A stretch of DNA of 14,995 nucleotides from Baffinella frigidus (taxonomy: Eukaryota > Cryptophyceae > Cryptomonadales > Baffinellaceae): positions 32,994-47,988 of the forward strand of contig MU647822.1 of assembly GCA_026770585.1 (NCBI GenBank), given 5' to 3'. Positions 5,721 through 12,238 of this stretch are shown piece by piece; position 1 is the stretch's first letter, and the number at the start of each line of letters is the position of its first letter. The notes under the pieces are model-generated. The model did not search any database and was not told the DNA's origin. It saw only the letters and a list, made by a program, of their open reading frames with translations. Made by a program: the position numbers and the translations under genes.

Positions 5721-6678
5721 CCCTAAACCCTTAACATTGAACCCTAAACCCTAAACCCTAAACCCTAAACCCTAAACCCTAAACCCTAAACCCTTAACCC
5801 TTAACCCTAAACCCTAAACCCTTAACCCTAAACCCTAAACCTTAAACCTTAAACCCTAAACCCGAAACCCTTAACCCGAAACACTAAACCCTAAACCCTG
5901 AACCCTGAACACTAAACCCTTAACCCTAAACCTTGAACATTAAACCCTAAACCCTAAACCCTTAATCCTAAACCCTAAACCCTTAACTCTGAACCCTAAA
6001 CACTAAACCCCAGACCTTAAACCAAAAGCCCCAAACCCAAAACCCTAAACCATCAACCCTGAACTCTAAACCCTAAACCCTAAACCCTAAACCCTAAACC
6101 CTCAACACTAAACCCTTTACCCTAAACCTTAAACCTTAAACCCTAAACACTAAACCCTCAACCCTAAACCCTAAACCCTGTACCCTAAACCCTGAACCCT
6201 GAACCCCCAACCCTTAACCCTAAACCTTAAACCTTAAACCCTAAACCCTAAACCCTAAACCCTAAACCCTAAACCCTAAACCCTGAACCCTCAACACTAA
6301 ACCCTAAACCCTAAAGCCTAAACCCTTCTCCCTTCTCCTTAAACCCTAAACACTAAACCCTAAACCCTAAACCCCAAACCCTCAACCCTGAACCCTAAAC
6401 CCTAAACCCCAGACCTTAAACCAAAAGACCAAAACCCACACCCCTAAACCATCAACCCTGAACTCTAAACCCTCAATCCTAAACCCTCAACCCCAAATCC
6501 TCAACCCCTAAACCCCAAACCCTAAACTCTAAACCCTAAATCCTGAACCCTGAACACTAAAACCTAAACCCTAAACCCTAAACCCTAAACTCTAAACCCT
6601 GAACCCTAAACCCTAAACCCTGAACCCTCAACCCTCAACCCTCAACCCTTCACCCCTCACCCTCAACCCTCAACCCTA
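5721..6678 (-). repeat. Degenerate interstitial telomeric array (CCCTAAA)n
   Basis: About 960 bp of CCCTAAA heptamers with many variants (CCCTTAA, CCTTAAA, CCCTGAA, CACTAAA, CCCTCAA). The C-rich strand is on plus, as at the left end of a chromosome. A GA tract precedes it, and B4 and ordinary sequence follow, so it is internal. A distinctive word CCCCAGACCTTAAACCAAAA occurs near 6008 and near 6407, 399 bp apart (57 x 7), showing an internal segmental duplication in register. Confidence 0.97.
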
Positions 6679-6738
6679 GCGTCAACAAAGGGGTTGCTCG
6701 AAGTTCGGGGCCCTCACGGCTCGTATCGTAGGGTGGTC

Positions 6739-6840
6739 ATCCCTTAAGTGGCCAGGCGGTCAAATTTGACCACCAAGAGGTCCTAGGCAGGTCCTAGGGC
6801 CTACGGTAGGGCGTATGAGCCTACTGGCCACTTAAGGGAT
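6739..6840. mobile_element. Family B MITE, copy B4 (complete, inverted)
   Basis: AT at both edges, CCCTTAAGTGGCCAG and CTGGCCACTTAAGGG termini, and a GGTCAAATTTGACC palindrome. The asymmetric core runs opposite to B1-B3. Confidence 0.88.
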
Positions 6841-6976
6841 AGGGGAAGGGTCTGAAAGGGCACGTCCCCAGGGTCCTCGAGTGCACCCCACGGTGAAACC
6901 TCCTGAACCATAAGCCCTGAAACTCCTGAACCAAACGCCCTGAACCTTACTGGCCCCGTTCACTTCACCTGTTCAC
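6841..6976. other. Intergenic stretch, telomere-like decay
   Basis: Contains CCTGAACC / CCCTGAA words from about 6898 to 6950 that look like eroded heptamers. No gene. Confidence 0.5.
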
Positions 6977-7076
6977 TACAGGGGTACCCCCCCCAGGACC
7001 ACTATAGGCCCCTGGGCATGTTCCTACTGTAGGGTCCTAGGGGGGGGCGGTTTCTTATGAGCGAGGTACCCCTGTA
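6977..7076. mobile_element. Family A MITE, copy A5 (left arm deleted)
   Basis: TACAGGGGTACC is followed directly by the C run; about 20 bp of the left arm (TCGCTCATAAGAAACNG) are missing. The right arm is intact to CCCCTGTA. Confidence 0.85.
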
Positions 7077-7164
7077 CCCCTTCAGTGCCGAGTAGCCTGC
7101 TACGCTCCTACCTAAGCCCCACCCACTTAGCAGCCACCGGTTCCTTTCTCCCCCCCATTTCCGG

Positions 7165-7287
7165 CCTCTGCACTGGAGCGCTAAACGCGATCCGAAAGCA
7201 AAAAAATGCTTCCTCTGCAGTCCTTTCTACGGAAGGGCGTGTCGTTGGCATATGTTGGGAGAAATTAAAACCTAAAGGACCTCAAGG
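7165..7287 (+). repeat. SINE-like family E, copy E3
   Basis: CCTCTGCACTGGAGCGC, GATCCGAAAGCAAAAAAATG, CCTCTGCAGTCCTTTC, GGGAGAAATTAAAACC and the tail CTAAAGGACCTCAAGG. It is about 85-90% similar by eye to E2. Confidence 0.75.
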
Positions 7288-7345
7288 AGACATTTTAGAC
7301 TTCTGGAATGTTTCCTGGGCGAGAACCAACTTTGGACCGATTCCT

Positions 7346-7365
7346 TACAGTGGTACCTCGCTCAA
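7346..7365. mobile_element. Family A left-end fragment
   Basis: TACAGTGGTACCTCGCTCAA, abutting the K palindrome. Confidence 0.75.
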
Positions 7366-7370
7366 AAATC

Positions 7371-7636
7371 AAGAGGGCCTCTAATAAAGAGGGCCTCCAA
7401 TGAAGTGATTTGGTGGCACCACCACATGTACATGTACAGGGGTACCTCGCTCATAAGAAACTGCCCCCCCCCCCAGGACTCCCATAGGGCCCCAAGCATA
7501 GTCCTGCTGTAGGGCCCTAGGGGGCGGGAGTTTCTCATGAGCGAGGTACCCCTGTACATGTACATGTGGTGGTGCCACCAAATCACTTCATTGGAGGCCC
7601 TCTTCATTAGAGGCCCTCTTCATTAGAGGCCCTCTT
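7371..7636. repeat. Palindromic element K, split by A6
   Basis: Arms 7371-7436 and 7555-7620 are complementary over 66 bp with one mismatch. The outer part is built of a 16-bp AAGAGGGCCTCTAATA-like repeat; the right side has one extra unit (7621-7636). Without A6 the centre reads ACATGTACATGT, so the precursor was a near-perfect ~130-bp palindrome. Confidence 0.92.
7435..7556. mobile_element. Family A MITE, copy A6 (at palindrome centre)
   Basis: Complete element with TA duplication, CAGGGGTACCTCGCTCAT and ATGAGCGAGGTACCCCTG termini. It sits in the central TA of element K. Confidence 0.93.
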
Positions 7637-7673
7637 CATTTTTTACCCATGTACGGTACCGGTGCCTGCTAAG

Positions 7674-7814
7674 TTTATCCGGGGAAAACTATTTTTCTTT
7701 AGTTTGAGGTCAACGAAAATTACTACACGGTTCGTTCTTACTAGTAATATTAAAGCAGTTGTGCAGTAATTTTCGTGGCCATCAAACTAAAGAAAATAGG
7801 TTTCCCCTGATAAA
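7674..7814. mobile_element. Family C inverted-repeat element, copy C3
   Basis: TTTATCCGGGGAAAAC and GTTTCCCCTGATAAA ends; inner stem ACGAAAATTACTACAC pairs with GTGCAGTAATTTTCGT. The loop carries TTCTTACTAGTAATATTAAA, the reverse complement of the C2 loop, while the arms keep C2 orientation. Confidence 0.9.
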
Positions 7815-7836
7815 AGTGGGTAGACAAAGGGATCTA

Positions 7837-7972
7837 ATGTGGAAACCTGTTGAATTCATACAATGTGGGTAATAAGATTTACTACACATGATGGTCTTGG
7901 CTAATAATATTAAAGCAGTCGTGTAGTAATTTTCATTGAAACCATTTTCAAAAATTAAGGAGGTTTCCACAT
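7837..7972. mobile_element. Family C-related element, copy C4
   Basis: Outer ATGTGGAAACCT pairs with AGGTTTCCACAT. The inner TTTACTACAC / GTGTAGTAATTTTC stem and TAATATTAAAGCAG loop match C3. The outer arms differ from C2 and C3, so it is a chimera or subfamily. Confidence 0.8.
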
Positions 7973-7984
7973 GGGATCGTTCTG

Positions 7985-8106
7985 TACCGGGGTACCTCGC
8001 TTATAAGAAACTGCCCCCCCCCTAGGACCACCATAGGGCCTTGGACATAGGCCTCCTGTAGGGTTCTAGGGGGGCAGCGGTTTCTTATGAGCGAGGTACC
8101 CCTGTA
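7985..8106. mobile_element. Family A MITE, copy A7 (complete)
   Basis: TACCGGGGTACCTCGCTTAT and ATGAGCGAGGTACCCCTGTA. Joining the flanks gives CTG-TA-CAG, a perfect 8-bp palindromic target. Confidence 0.92.
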
Positions 8107-8173
8107 CAGCGAACCAGCAGACATCTCGGGCTGCATCCCCTGTCTATGGTTCTACGCGCCCACAGCCTCCAGT

Positions 8174-8354
8174 CCACACGAGGCTATCCATGCGAACAGA
8201 GTAAAAGAACATTTTAAAATTTGTGGGGAAATGATCACGTTTCCGTACGGATGTCCGTACGGAAACGTGATCAAATGCTGACTTTTGGCGTGTTTCTTGG
8301 GTAATAATCCAATAATTAACTTATGGGTCTGTTCGCATGGATAGCCTCGTGTGG
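8174..8354. mobile_element. Inverted-repeat element H, 181 bp
   Basis: Perfect 27-bp terminal inverted repeats begin CCACACGAGGCTATCCATGC and end in the reverse. The interior is asymmetric and AT-rich apart from the hairpin at 8232-8273. No target duplication is evident (flanks CCAGT and GGTAG). Confidence 0.85.
8232..8273. repeat. 20-bp-stem hairpin inside H
   Basis: TGATCACGTTTCCGTACGGA, a 2-nt TG loop, then its exact reverse complement. Each stem includes the smaller palindrome TCCGTACGGA. Confidence 0.95.
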
Positions 8355-8441
8355 GTAGGCCCATGCGTTTCAGCCCAGATCACCCTTTAGGACCTTGAGG
8401 ATTGTTTTATTGCCAACATTTCGAGGCACACGATCGCTGCA

Positions 8442-8535
8442 TACAGGGGTACCTCGCTCATCAACCCCCCCCCCCCCCTAGGACCCTACAGTAGTCCTAT
8501 GCCTAGGGCCCTGTGGTGGTCCTAGGTGGGAGGGG
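8442..8535. mobile_element. Family A element, right end lost
   Basis: TACAGGGGTACCTCGCTCAT, a C run, CCTAGGACCCTACAGTAG and GGTGGTCCTAGGTGGGAGG. The AGCGAGGTACCCCTG terminus is absent. Confidence 0.85.
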
Positions 8536-8660
8536 TATAAGGATAGTCATTCTGAAGGACCTGAGTATTGACACCTGCCGCTACGAGCGGCGAGAACCCC
8601 CCCCCCCCCTAGTGGCTATACGTCTGGGCCGAAAATAAAAAAAACAGTGAATTCACTTGG

Positions 8661-8852
8661 TCAAAAATCCCGTTTTTTGTGGTTGGGGGAAGTGCCGAAA
8701 AGGGCAGCAACGAGGGAGGGGGGGGGGGATGCATGCCCAATCAAGGCCATGAGCCGCTTGGAAGACGTGCTGTCGGGGGCCTCCCGAGTTGAGCCTGGGC
8801 GCAGCGCTCCCCGCATCCCGGCCAGAAGCTCTCTTGCTGGTTTCATCTCCAT
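8661..8852 (-). CDS. Doubtful short ORF within element I
   Basis: A 63-residue frame (MEMKPARELLAGMRGALRPG...) is open further upstream on the minus strand. Some codons are G/C-ending, but a run of G (proline codons) and the element's terminal A run follow. The opposite strand has a comparable open frame (8647-8934, 95 residues) with no codon bias. It could be a captured gene fragment or chance; no family recognised. Confidence 0.15.
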   Translation of the reverse strand: MEMKPARELLAGMRGALRPGSTREAPDSTSSKRLMALIGHASPPPSLVAALFGTSPNHKKRDF

Positions 8853-9052
8853 GTGGACCCTTGTGACTTGGAGGGACTGCGTTTTGGAGCTGTTGGGCCT
8901 ACTTAAAACCTTGCTGGCCCTGGATACCGCATAGAGGAAGCTACATACTGGCTTGGCATCGTGTTAGGTCCGCGCTCGACCTCAACCGCTCCAGTCCAAG
9001 ACCATCCAGACACTATTTCACGCTGATAGCCAAAAACGGACTCTTGTGCATT

Positions 9053-9499
9053 TCACCAGCTCGGAGGCTGCACTCCTGATTCCTCTTGGCCAAGCCTCTC
9101 TGGATTCATGTTTGTAAGGGATGTGCACAATGTTCCGTTCTGGGACCGCGTTCTCCGAGTGGGAACTGGAAATCTCGGAATTTCCGGTTCTAGCTTTGTC
9201 TGAGGCCAACTAGGGTAGGTATCTCGACCCGAACGTGTCAGAAACTTGAACAACCCATCGATTTCTCGTCTGTAACATGATAGGCAACGATTTTGCAAGC
9301 GGTTGGGAGGTCGGGGACGACCTGTAGATGTCAGGGTTTCAATTTGAGTATTTTGATTCTCACAACACACCCTAATCTTGCTACTGACAGTGAGAGCGTC
9401 GCATGGGGCGGTAAACGAGCGATTTTGATGCTGCAAAGCTGAAGAACCGCGTGGCATACGGTGGTCTTGCAACTGGCTGCGTTGATTGGCCACTGGCAC
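9053..9499 (-). CDS. Doubtful ORF within element I, 148 codons
   Basis: The longest frame in element I. It contains several Cys (RVCCENQ, RCLSCYRR), but the spacing fits no zinc finger I can name. Codon third positions are mixed, unlike the two well-supported reading frames in this window, and there is no transposase-like DDE/D signature. If real, it would be an element-encoded accessory protein; more probably it is open by chance. Confidence 0.15.
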   Translation of the reverse strand: MPVANQRSQLQDHRMPRGSSALQHQNRSFTAPCDALTVSSKIRVCCENQNTQIETLTSTGRPRPPNRLQNRCLSCYRREIDGLFKFLTRSGRDTYPSWPQTKLEPEIPRFPVPTRRTRSQNGTLCTSLTNMNPERLGQEESGVQPPSW

Positions 9500-9559
9500 T
9501 CGGAATCCCAGGGTAGCCCGTGTTTAAAAGTGAATTCACTGGTTGAGACGTATAGCCAC

Positions 9560-9642
9560 TAGGACCACCGTAGGGCCGTAGGCGTAGGCCTACTGTAGGG
9601 TCCTAGGGTGGGTTGGTTTCTTGTGAGCGAGATACCCCTGTA
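9560..9642. mobile_element. Family A right half (partner of the element I split)
   Basis: TAGGACCACCGTAGGGCC through TTTCTTGTGAGCGAGATACC to CCTGTA. It closely resembles 12791-12862, including a shared following flank TA(T/C)ATAGTTA, so the two loci may be duplicates. Confidence 0.85.
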
Positions 9643-9703
9643 TATAGTTATACGGCATGTTTCACGTGACCCTGGCATCCTTACGAACCCAAAGGACCCT
9701 TGG

Positions 9704-9752
9704 CGATGAATCGACCTTCACATCGTACTCATACATTCATTGCGATTCATCG
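9704..9752. repeat. Hairpin, 10-bp stem
   Basis: CGATGAATCG and CGATTCATCG pair around a 29-nt loop in otherwise unassigned sequence (9643-9795). Confidence 0.6.
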
Positions 9753-9795
9753 TCACTTACAGCACGCCACACGCCCTCCCTGCCCCAGAGGCGAG

Positions 9796-9818
9796 TACAG
9801 GGGCACCTCGCTGATAAG
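9796..9818. mobile_element. Family A left-terminus remnant at the fold-back edge
   Basis: TACAGGGGCACCTCGCTGAT followed by AAG differs from the family terminus at two positions. Its last five bases lie inside the left fold-back arm. Confidence 0.7.
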
Positions 9819-9870
9819 CACAGTCGCCGTATGCTACCCAGCAGAGGCACCCGAACACAGTCGTCTCACG

Positions 9871-10329
9871 CTACGCGACCGCCCCCGGCGTTGCCAGGTT
9901 CTCCCGCACGCTCTGGGTTCTTGTAAGGGAGCAGGTTGCCTCTTCCTCGCGGGACGCCGCGGCGCTGGAGATGCGCGCGTCGAGGCCCCCGGCGTCCGCG
10001 ACGCTCTCGTTGTTGAGCGCGTCGATCCACTCGGAGAGGATCGACTCGCGCGGGCTGGTGTTGACCGGGCTGGTGGTGACCGGGCCGGCGCGGCGCTGGA
10101 ACTTGTCCACCTCCTCAGCCAGAACCGCGCTCGATTCCACCGCGACGTTCGACGGGCGGGCCAGCGAGGAGAACGAGGCGTCGAGGAGCGACATGCACTG
10201 TTGGTGCTCGCTGGCTTGTCGGAGCAACTTGAGGCGTTGCTCGCTGGCTTGGAGGACCGACAGGCTGTGTTGGTACTCGCTGGCTTGCGTGATGCCCCCG
10301 GTCGGGAAGACCAAGTCGCGCCACGGCAT
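9871..10329 (-). CDS. Hypothetical helical protein, left copy (152 aa)
   Basis: Start chosen at the ATG at 10329 (MPWRDLVFPTGG). From there about nine in ten codons end in G or C, whereas the 34 upstream in-frame codons (open to 10431) have mixed third positions and look like leader. After a short hydrophobic N-terminus, residues ~14-45 hold three QASE-type repeats (QASEYQHSL, QASEQRLKLL, QASEHQQCM) spaced 11-12 residues apart, predicted as an amphipathic helix or coiled coil. Then come a Ser/Ala-rich helix, EEVDKFQRR, a Ser/Pro/Thr linker and a second helix (ESILSEWIDALNN). No signal peptide or membrane span. It differs from the right copy by two residues here (Ala/Thr, Val/Asp). Family unknown; gene status rests on codon bias. 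Confidence 0.65.
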   Translation of the reverse strand: MPWRDLVFPTGGITQASEYQHSLSVLQASEQRLKLLRQASEHQQCMSLLDASFSSLARPSNVAVESSAVLAEEVDKFQRRAGPVTTSPVNTSPRESILSEWIDALNNESVADAGGLDARISSAAASREEEATCSLTRTQSVRENLATPGAVA

Positions 10330-10670
10330 CGAAGGGAGTGAGGTGTAGAGAGGATGGAGGGGGTTGGATCCAGTGCGACCGCGGGGAACGGCTGGCGGTG
10401 GAGACGGCTTAGCGGAGCGTGTCAGCGTCAAGTCTGGTTCTTGGCAACAGAAGAATCAGACGGGAGGAAATAATGATGACCAATTGATGACCCTTGCCCC
10501 CCTTTTTTTCTCTTTTTTTCCCATCACGACCAGATCACAAATCTTGGAGGTACATCTGCTGCTGACAAGAACGAGGAGATTGCGATCTCAGGGGCCTCAA
10601 CTTGTAAAGTCGAGGGGCCTCAACTTGTAAAGTCATTTTTTTCTTGTTCCAGAGGAGGGTCAGCAGCAGT
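10330..10670. promoter_or_regulatory. Left half of the shared divergent leader region
   Basis: Between the two start codons lie 721 bp, symmetric about the spacer. This half contains a C6-T7-CTC-T7 tract (near 10499-10519), a two-copy 23-bp direct repeat beginning GGGGCCTCAACTTGTAAAGT (about 10590-10635) and a T7 run. The same elements recur inverted on the right. By position it could act as a bidirectional promoter; no specific motif proves it. Confidence 0.35.
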
Positions 10671-10709
10671 GATCAAGTTGAGATCTCCTCGTTCTTGTCA
10701 GCAGCAGAT
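10671..10709 (+). other. 39-bp spacer of the fold-back
   Basis: The last 27 bases (10683-10709, ATCTCCTCGTTCTTGTCAGC...) are identical to 10800-10826 in the right arm. GTCAGCAGCAG at 10697-10707 also pairs with CTGCTGCTGAC at 10711-10721, forming a tight alternative hairpin at the centre. Confidence 0.9.
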
Positions 10710-11050
10710 ACTGCTGCTGACCCTCCTCTGGAACAAGAAAAAAATGACTTTACAAGTTGAGGCCCCTCGACTTTACAAGTTGAGGCCCCTGAGATCGCAA
10801 TCTCCTCGTTCTTGTCAGCAGCAGATGTACCTCCAAGATTTGTGATCTGGTCGTGATGGGAAAAAAAGAGAAAAAAAGGGGGGCAAGGGTCATCAATTGG
10901 TCATCATTATTTCCTCCCGTCTGATTCTTCTGTTGCCAAGAACCAGACTTGACGCTGACACGCTCCGCTAAGCCGTCTCCACCGCCAGCCGTTCCCCGCG
11001 GTCACACTGGATCCAACCCCCTCCATCCTCTCTACACCTCACTCCCTTCG
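10710..11050. promoter_or_regulatory. Right half of the shared divergent leader region
   Basis: Mirror image of 10330-10670 with one substitution (11004). The pyrimidine-rich 30 bp just before the ATG (CCTCCATCCTCTCTACACCT) resemble a eukaryotic 5' leader or 3' splice-site tract. Confidence 0.35.
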
Positions 11051-11509
11051 ATGCCGTGGCGCGACTTGGTCTTCCCGACCGGGGGCATCACGCAAGCCAG
11101 CGAGTACCAACACAGCCTGTCGGTCCTCCAAGCCAGCGAGCAACGCCTCAAGTTGCTCCGACAAGCCAGCGAGCACCAACAGTGCATGTCGCTCCTCGAC
11201 GCCTCGTTCTCCTCGCTGGCCCGCCCGTCGAACGTCGCGGTGGAATCGAGCGCGGTTCTGGCTGAGGAGGTGGACAAGTTCCAGCGCCGCGCCGGCCCGG
11301 TCACCACCAGCCCGGTCAACACCAGCCCGCGCGAGTCGATCCTCTCCGAGTGGATCGACGCGCTCAACAACGAGAGCGTCGCGGACACCGGGGGCCTCGA
11401 CGCGCGCATCTCCAGCGCCGCGGCGTCCCGCGAGGAAGAGGCAACCTGCTCCCTTACAAGAACCCAGAGCGTGCGGGAGAACCTGGCAACGCCGGGGGCG
11501 GACGCGTAG
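11051..11509 (+). CDS. Hypothetical helical protein, right copy (152 aa)
   Basis: Same protein as at 9871-10329, transcribed outward in the opposite direction. Both substitutions inside the frame change residues: GCC to ACC (Ala to Thr, 11387) and T to A near the C-terminus (Val to Asp, 11502). Both copies keep an intact frame and the same stop position, so neither is an obvious pseudogene. The start at 11051 is chosen because G/C-ending codons begin there. The QASE helical repeats and the ESILSEWIDALNN helix are identical to the left copy. No known domain recognised. Confidence 0.65.
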   Translation: MPWRDLVFPTGGITQASEYQHSLSVLQASEQRLKLLRQASEHQQCMSLLDASFSSLARPSNVAVESSAVLAEEVDKFQRRAGPVTTSPVNTSPRESILSEWIDALNNESVADTGGLDARISSAAASREEEATCSLTRTQSVRENLATPGADA

Positions 11510-11588
11510 CGTGAGACGACTGTGTTCGGGTGCCTCTGCTGGGTAGCATACGGCGACTGTGCTTATGAGGCTGTTGGCGCGTAGGACT

Positions 11589-11775
11589 AGAGCGTTTGCG
11601 GTAATTGTTGTCCGTTTTGGACTTGCGGTTTTCCCGTTTTCCAATTCTGATTTGTACCAGAAGTGTCCATTTAAAGTTCGTAAATTTTTTTAAATGGACA
11701 CTTCTGGTACAAATCAAACCCGGGAAACGGGAAAACCGTAAGTCCAAAACGGACAACAATTATCACAAACGCTCT
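11589..11775. mobile_element. MITE J, long hairpin
   Basis: AGAGCGTTTG and CAAACGCTCT ends. The arms then pair through AATTGTTGTCCGTTTTGGAC, a CGGTTTTCCCG segment and GATTTGTACCAGAAGTGTCC to a ~15-bp loop at about 11677. Flanks CTA and TTA are a poor 3-bp match, weakly suggesting PIF/Harbinger type. A 14-bp piece (ACTTCTGGTACAAA) recurs at about 11928. Confidence 0.85.
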
Positions 11776-11811
11776 TAGACAGCGGATGCAGCCCCAGATG
11801 TGTCTGTCTCT

Positions 11812-11876
11812 TCTGTCTCTCTCTCTCTCTCTCTCTCTCTCCCCCCCCCCTCTTTCTCTTTCTCTCTCTCTCTCTG
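11812..11876 (+). repeat. (CT)n microsatellite with C run
   Basis: TCTCTC dinucleotides, ten Cs, then TCTTTCTCTTTCTCTC. Low-complexity translation only. Confidence 0.97.
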
Positions 11877-11879
11877 CCG

Positions 11880-12116
11880 GTTCGCAGTACTCTGGGGACG
11901 GTGCCTTCCCTTACATCCCGCCCCCGTACTTCTGGTACAAAAATATACAGTCAATGTTTTAAATGCGGTGTACAGCCATGTATTGTGAGTTTTGTACCGA
12001 GTCTTAACAGCTCCCGGAGGCCCTCGGGCAACTGCAGTACCTCGAGGTCGCCGATCTCATAGGAAAACGGTTTTAATTTCAAACTTTCTGGCAACCCCCC
12101 AAAAAATACCACCAGA
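11880..12116. other. Intergenic stretch without a gene
   Basis: Unique sequence with a fragment of MITE J (about 11928-11941) and a diverged family A left side near 12090-12116 (C run, ACCACCAGAGGACC). No coding bias. Confidence 0.5.
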
Positions 12117-12178
12117 GGACCCTAGGCATAGGCCTACTGTAAGGTCCTTAGTGGTGGCGCTTTCTGATGAGCGAGGTA
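12117..12178. mobile_element. Family A right half, copy A11, truncated by A12
   Basis: GGACCCTAGGCATAGGCC through GGCGCTTTCTGATGAGCGAG to GTA. It stops at the TA inside its own GGTACC, where A12 starts. The expected remainder CCCCTGTA is not seen after A12. Confidence 0.8.
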
Positions 12179-12238
12179 CAGGGGTACCTCGCTCATAAGA
12201 AAGCGCCTCCTCCTAGGACCCTACAGTAGGCCTATGCC

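Larger units (their letters stand above)
8612..9559. mobile_element. TIR element I, ~948 bp, inside a family A copy
   Basis: GTGGCTATACGTCT (8612-8625) and AGACGTATAGCCAC (9546-9559) are exact 14-bp TIRs. A subterminal CAGTGAATTCACTT recurs inverted at both ends (about 8645 and 9529). Outside lie a C run ending CCTA (left) and TAGGACCACCG (right), which together restore the family A core CCTAGGACCACC; hence a TA (or CTAG) duplication. Internal frames exist but no transposase is recognised, so it is probably non-autonomous and may carry captured sequence. Confidence 0.75.
9814..11566. repeat. Large inverted duplication (857-bp arms, 39-bp spacer)
   Basis: Left arm 9814-10670 and right arm 10710-11566 are reverse complements with only three substitutions (left/right 10376/11004, 9993/11387, 9878/11502) and no indels; every base was compared by eye. 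Outside the arms the flanks are unrelated. Each arm carries one copy of the 152-residue frame, transcribed outward. A hairpin-type chimera from library preparation must be excluded. Confidence 0.97.

Noticed and set aside
5721-6678. Possible true chromosome end
   Set aside because: The array is degenerate and flanked on both sides by ordinary repeats and unique sequence, so it is interstitial.
7948-8136. Recurrent peptide YRGTSLIRN...SEVPLY in several frames (also near 5200, 7450 and 13480)
   Set aside because: It is the translation of the two family A termini (TACAGGGGTACCTCGCTCAT and its complement), not a protein domain.
9700-10348. Frames of 213 and 125 residues opposite the 152-residue gene (and mirror frames at 11032-11644)
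   Set aside because: They are shadows of the GC3-biased frame: stop codons are depleted on the opposite strand of such sequence. The right-hand version also runs into MITE J.
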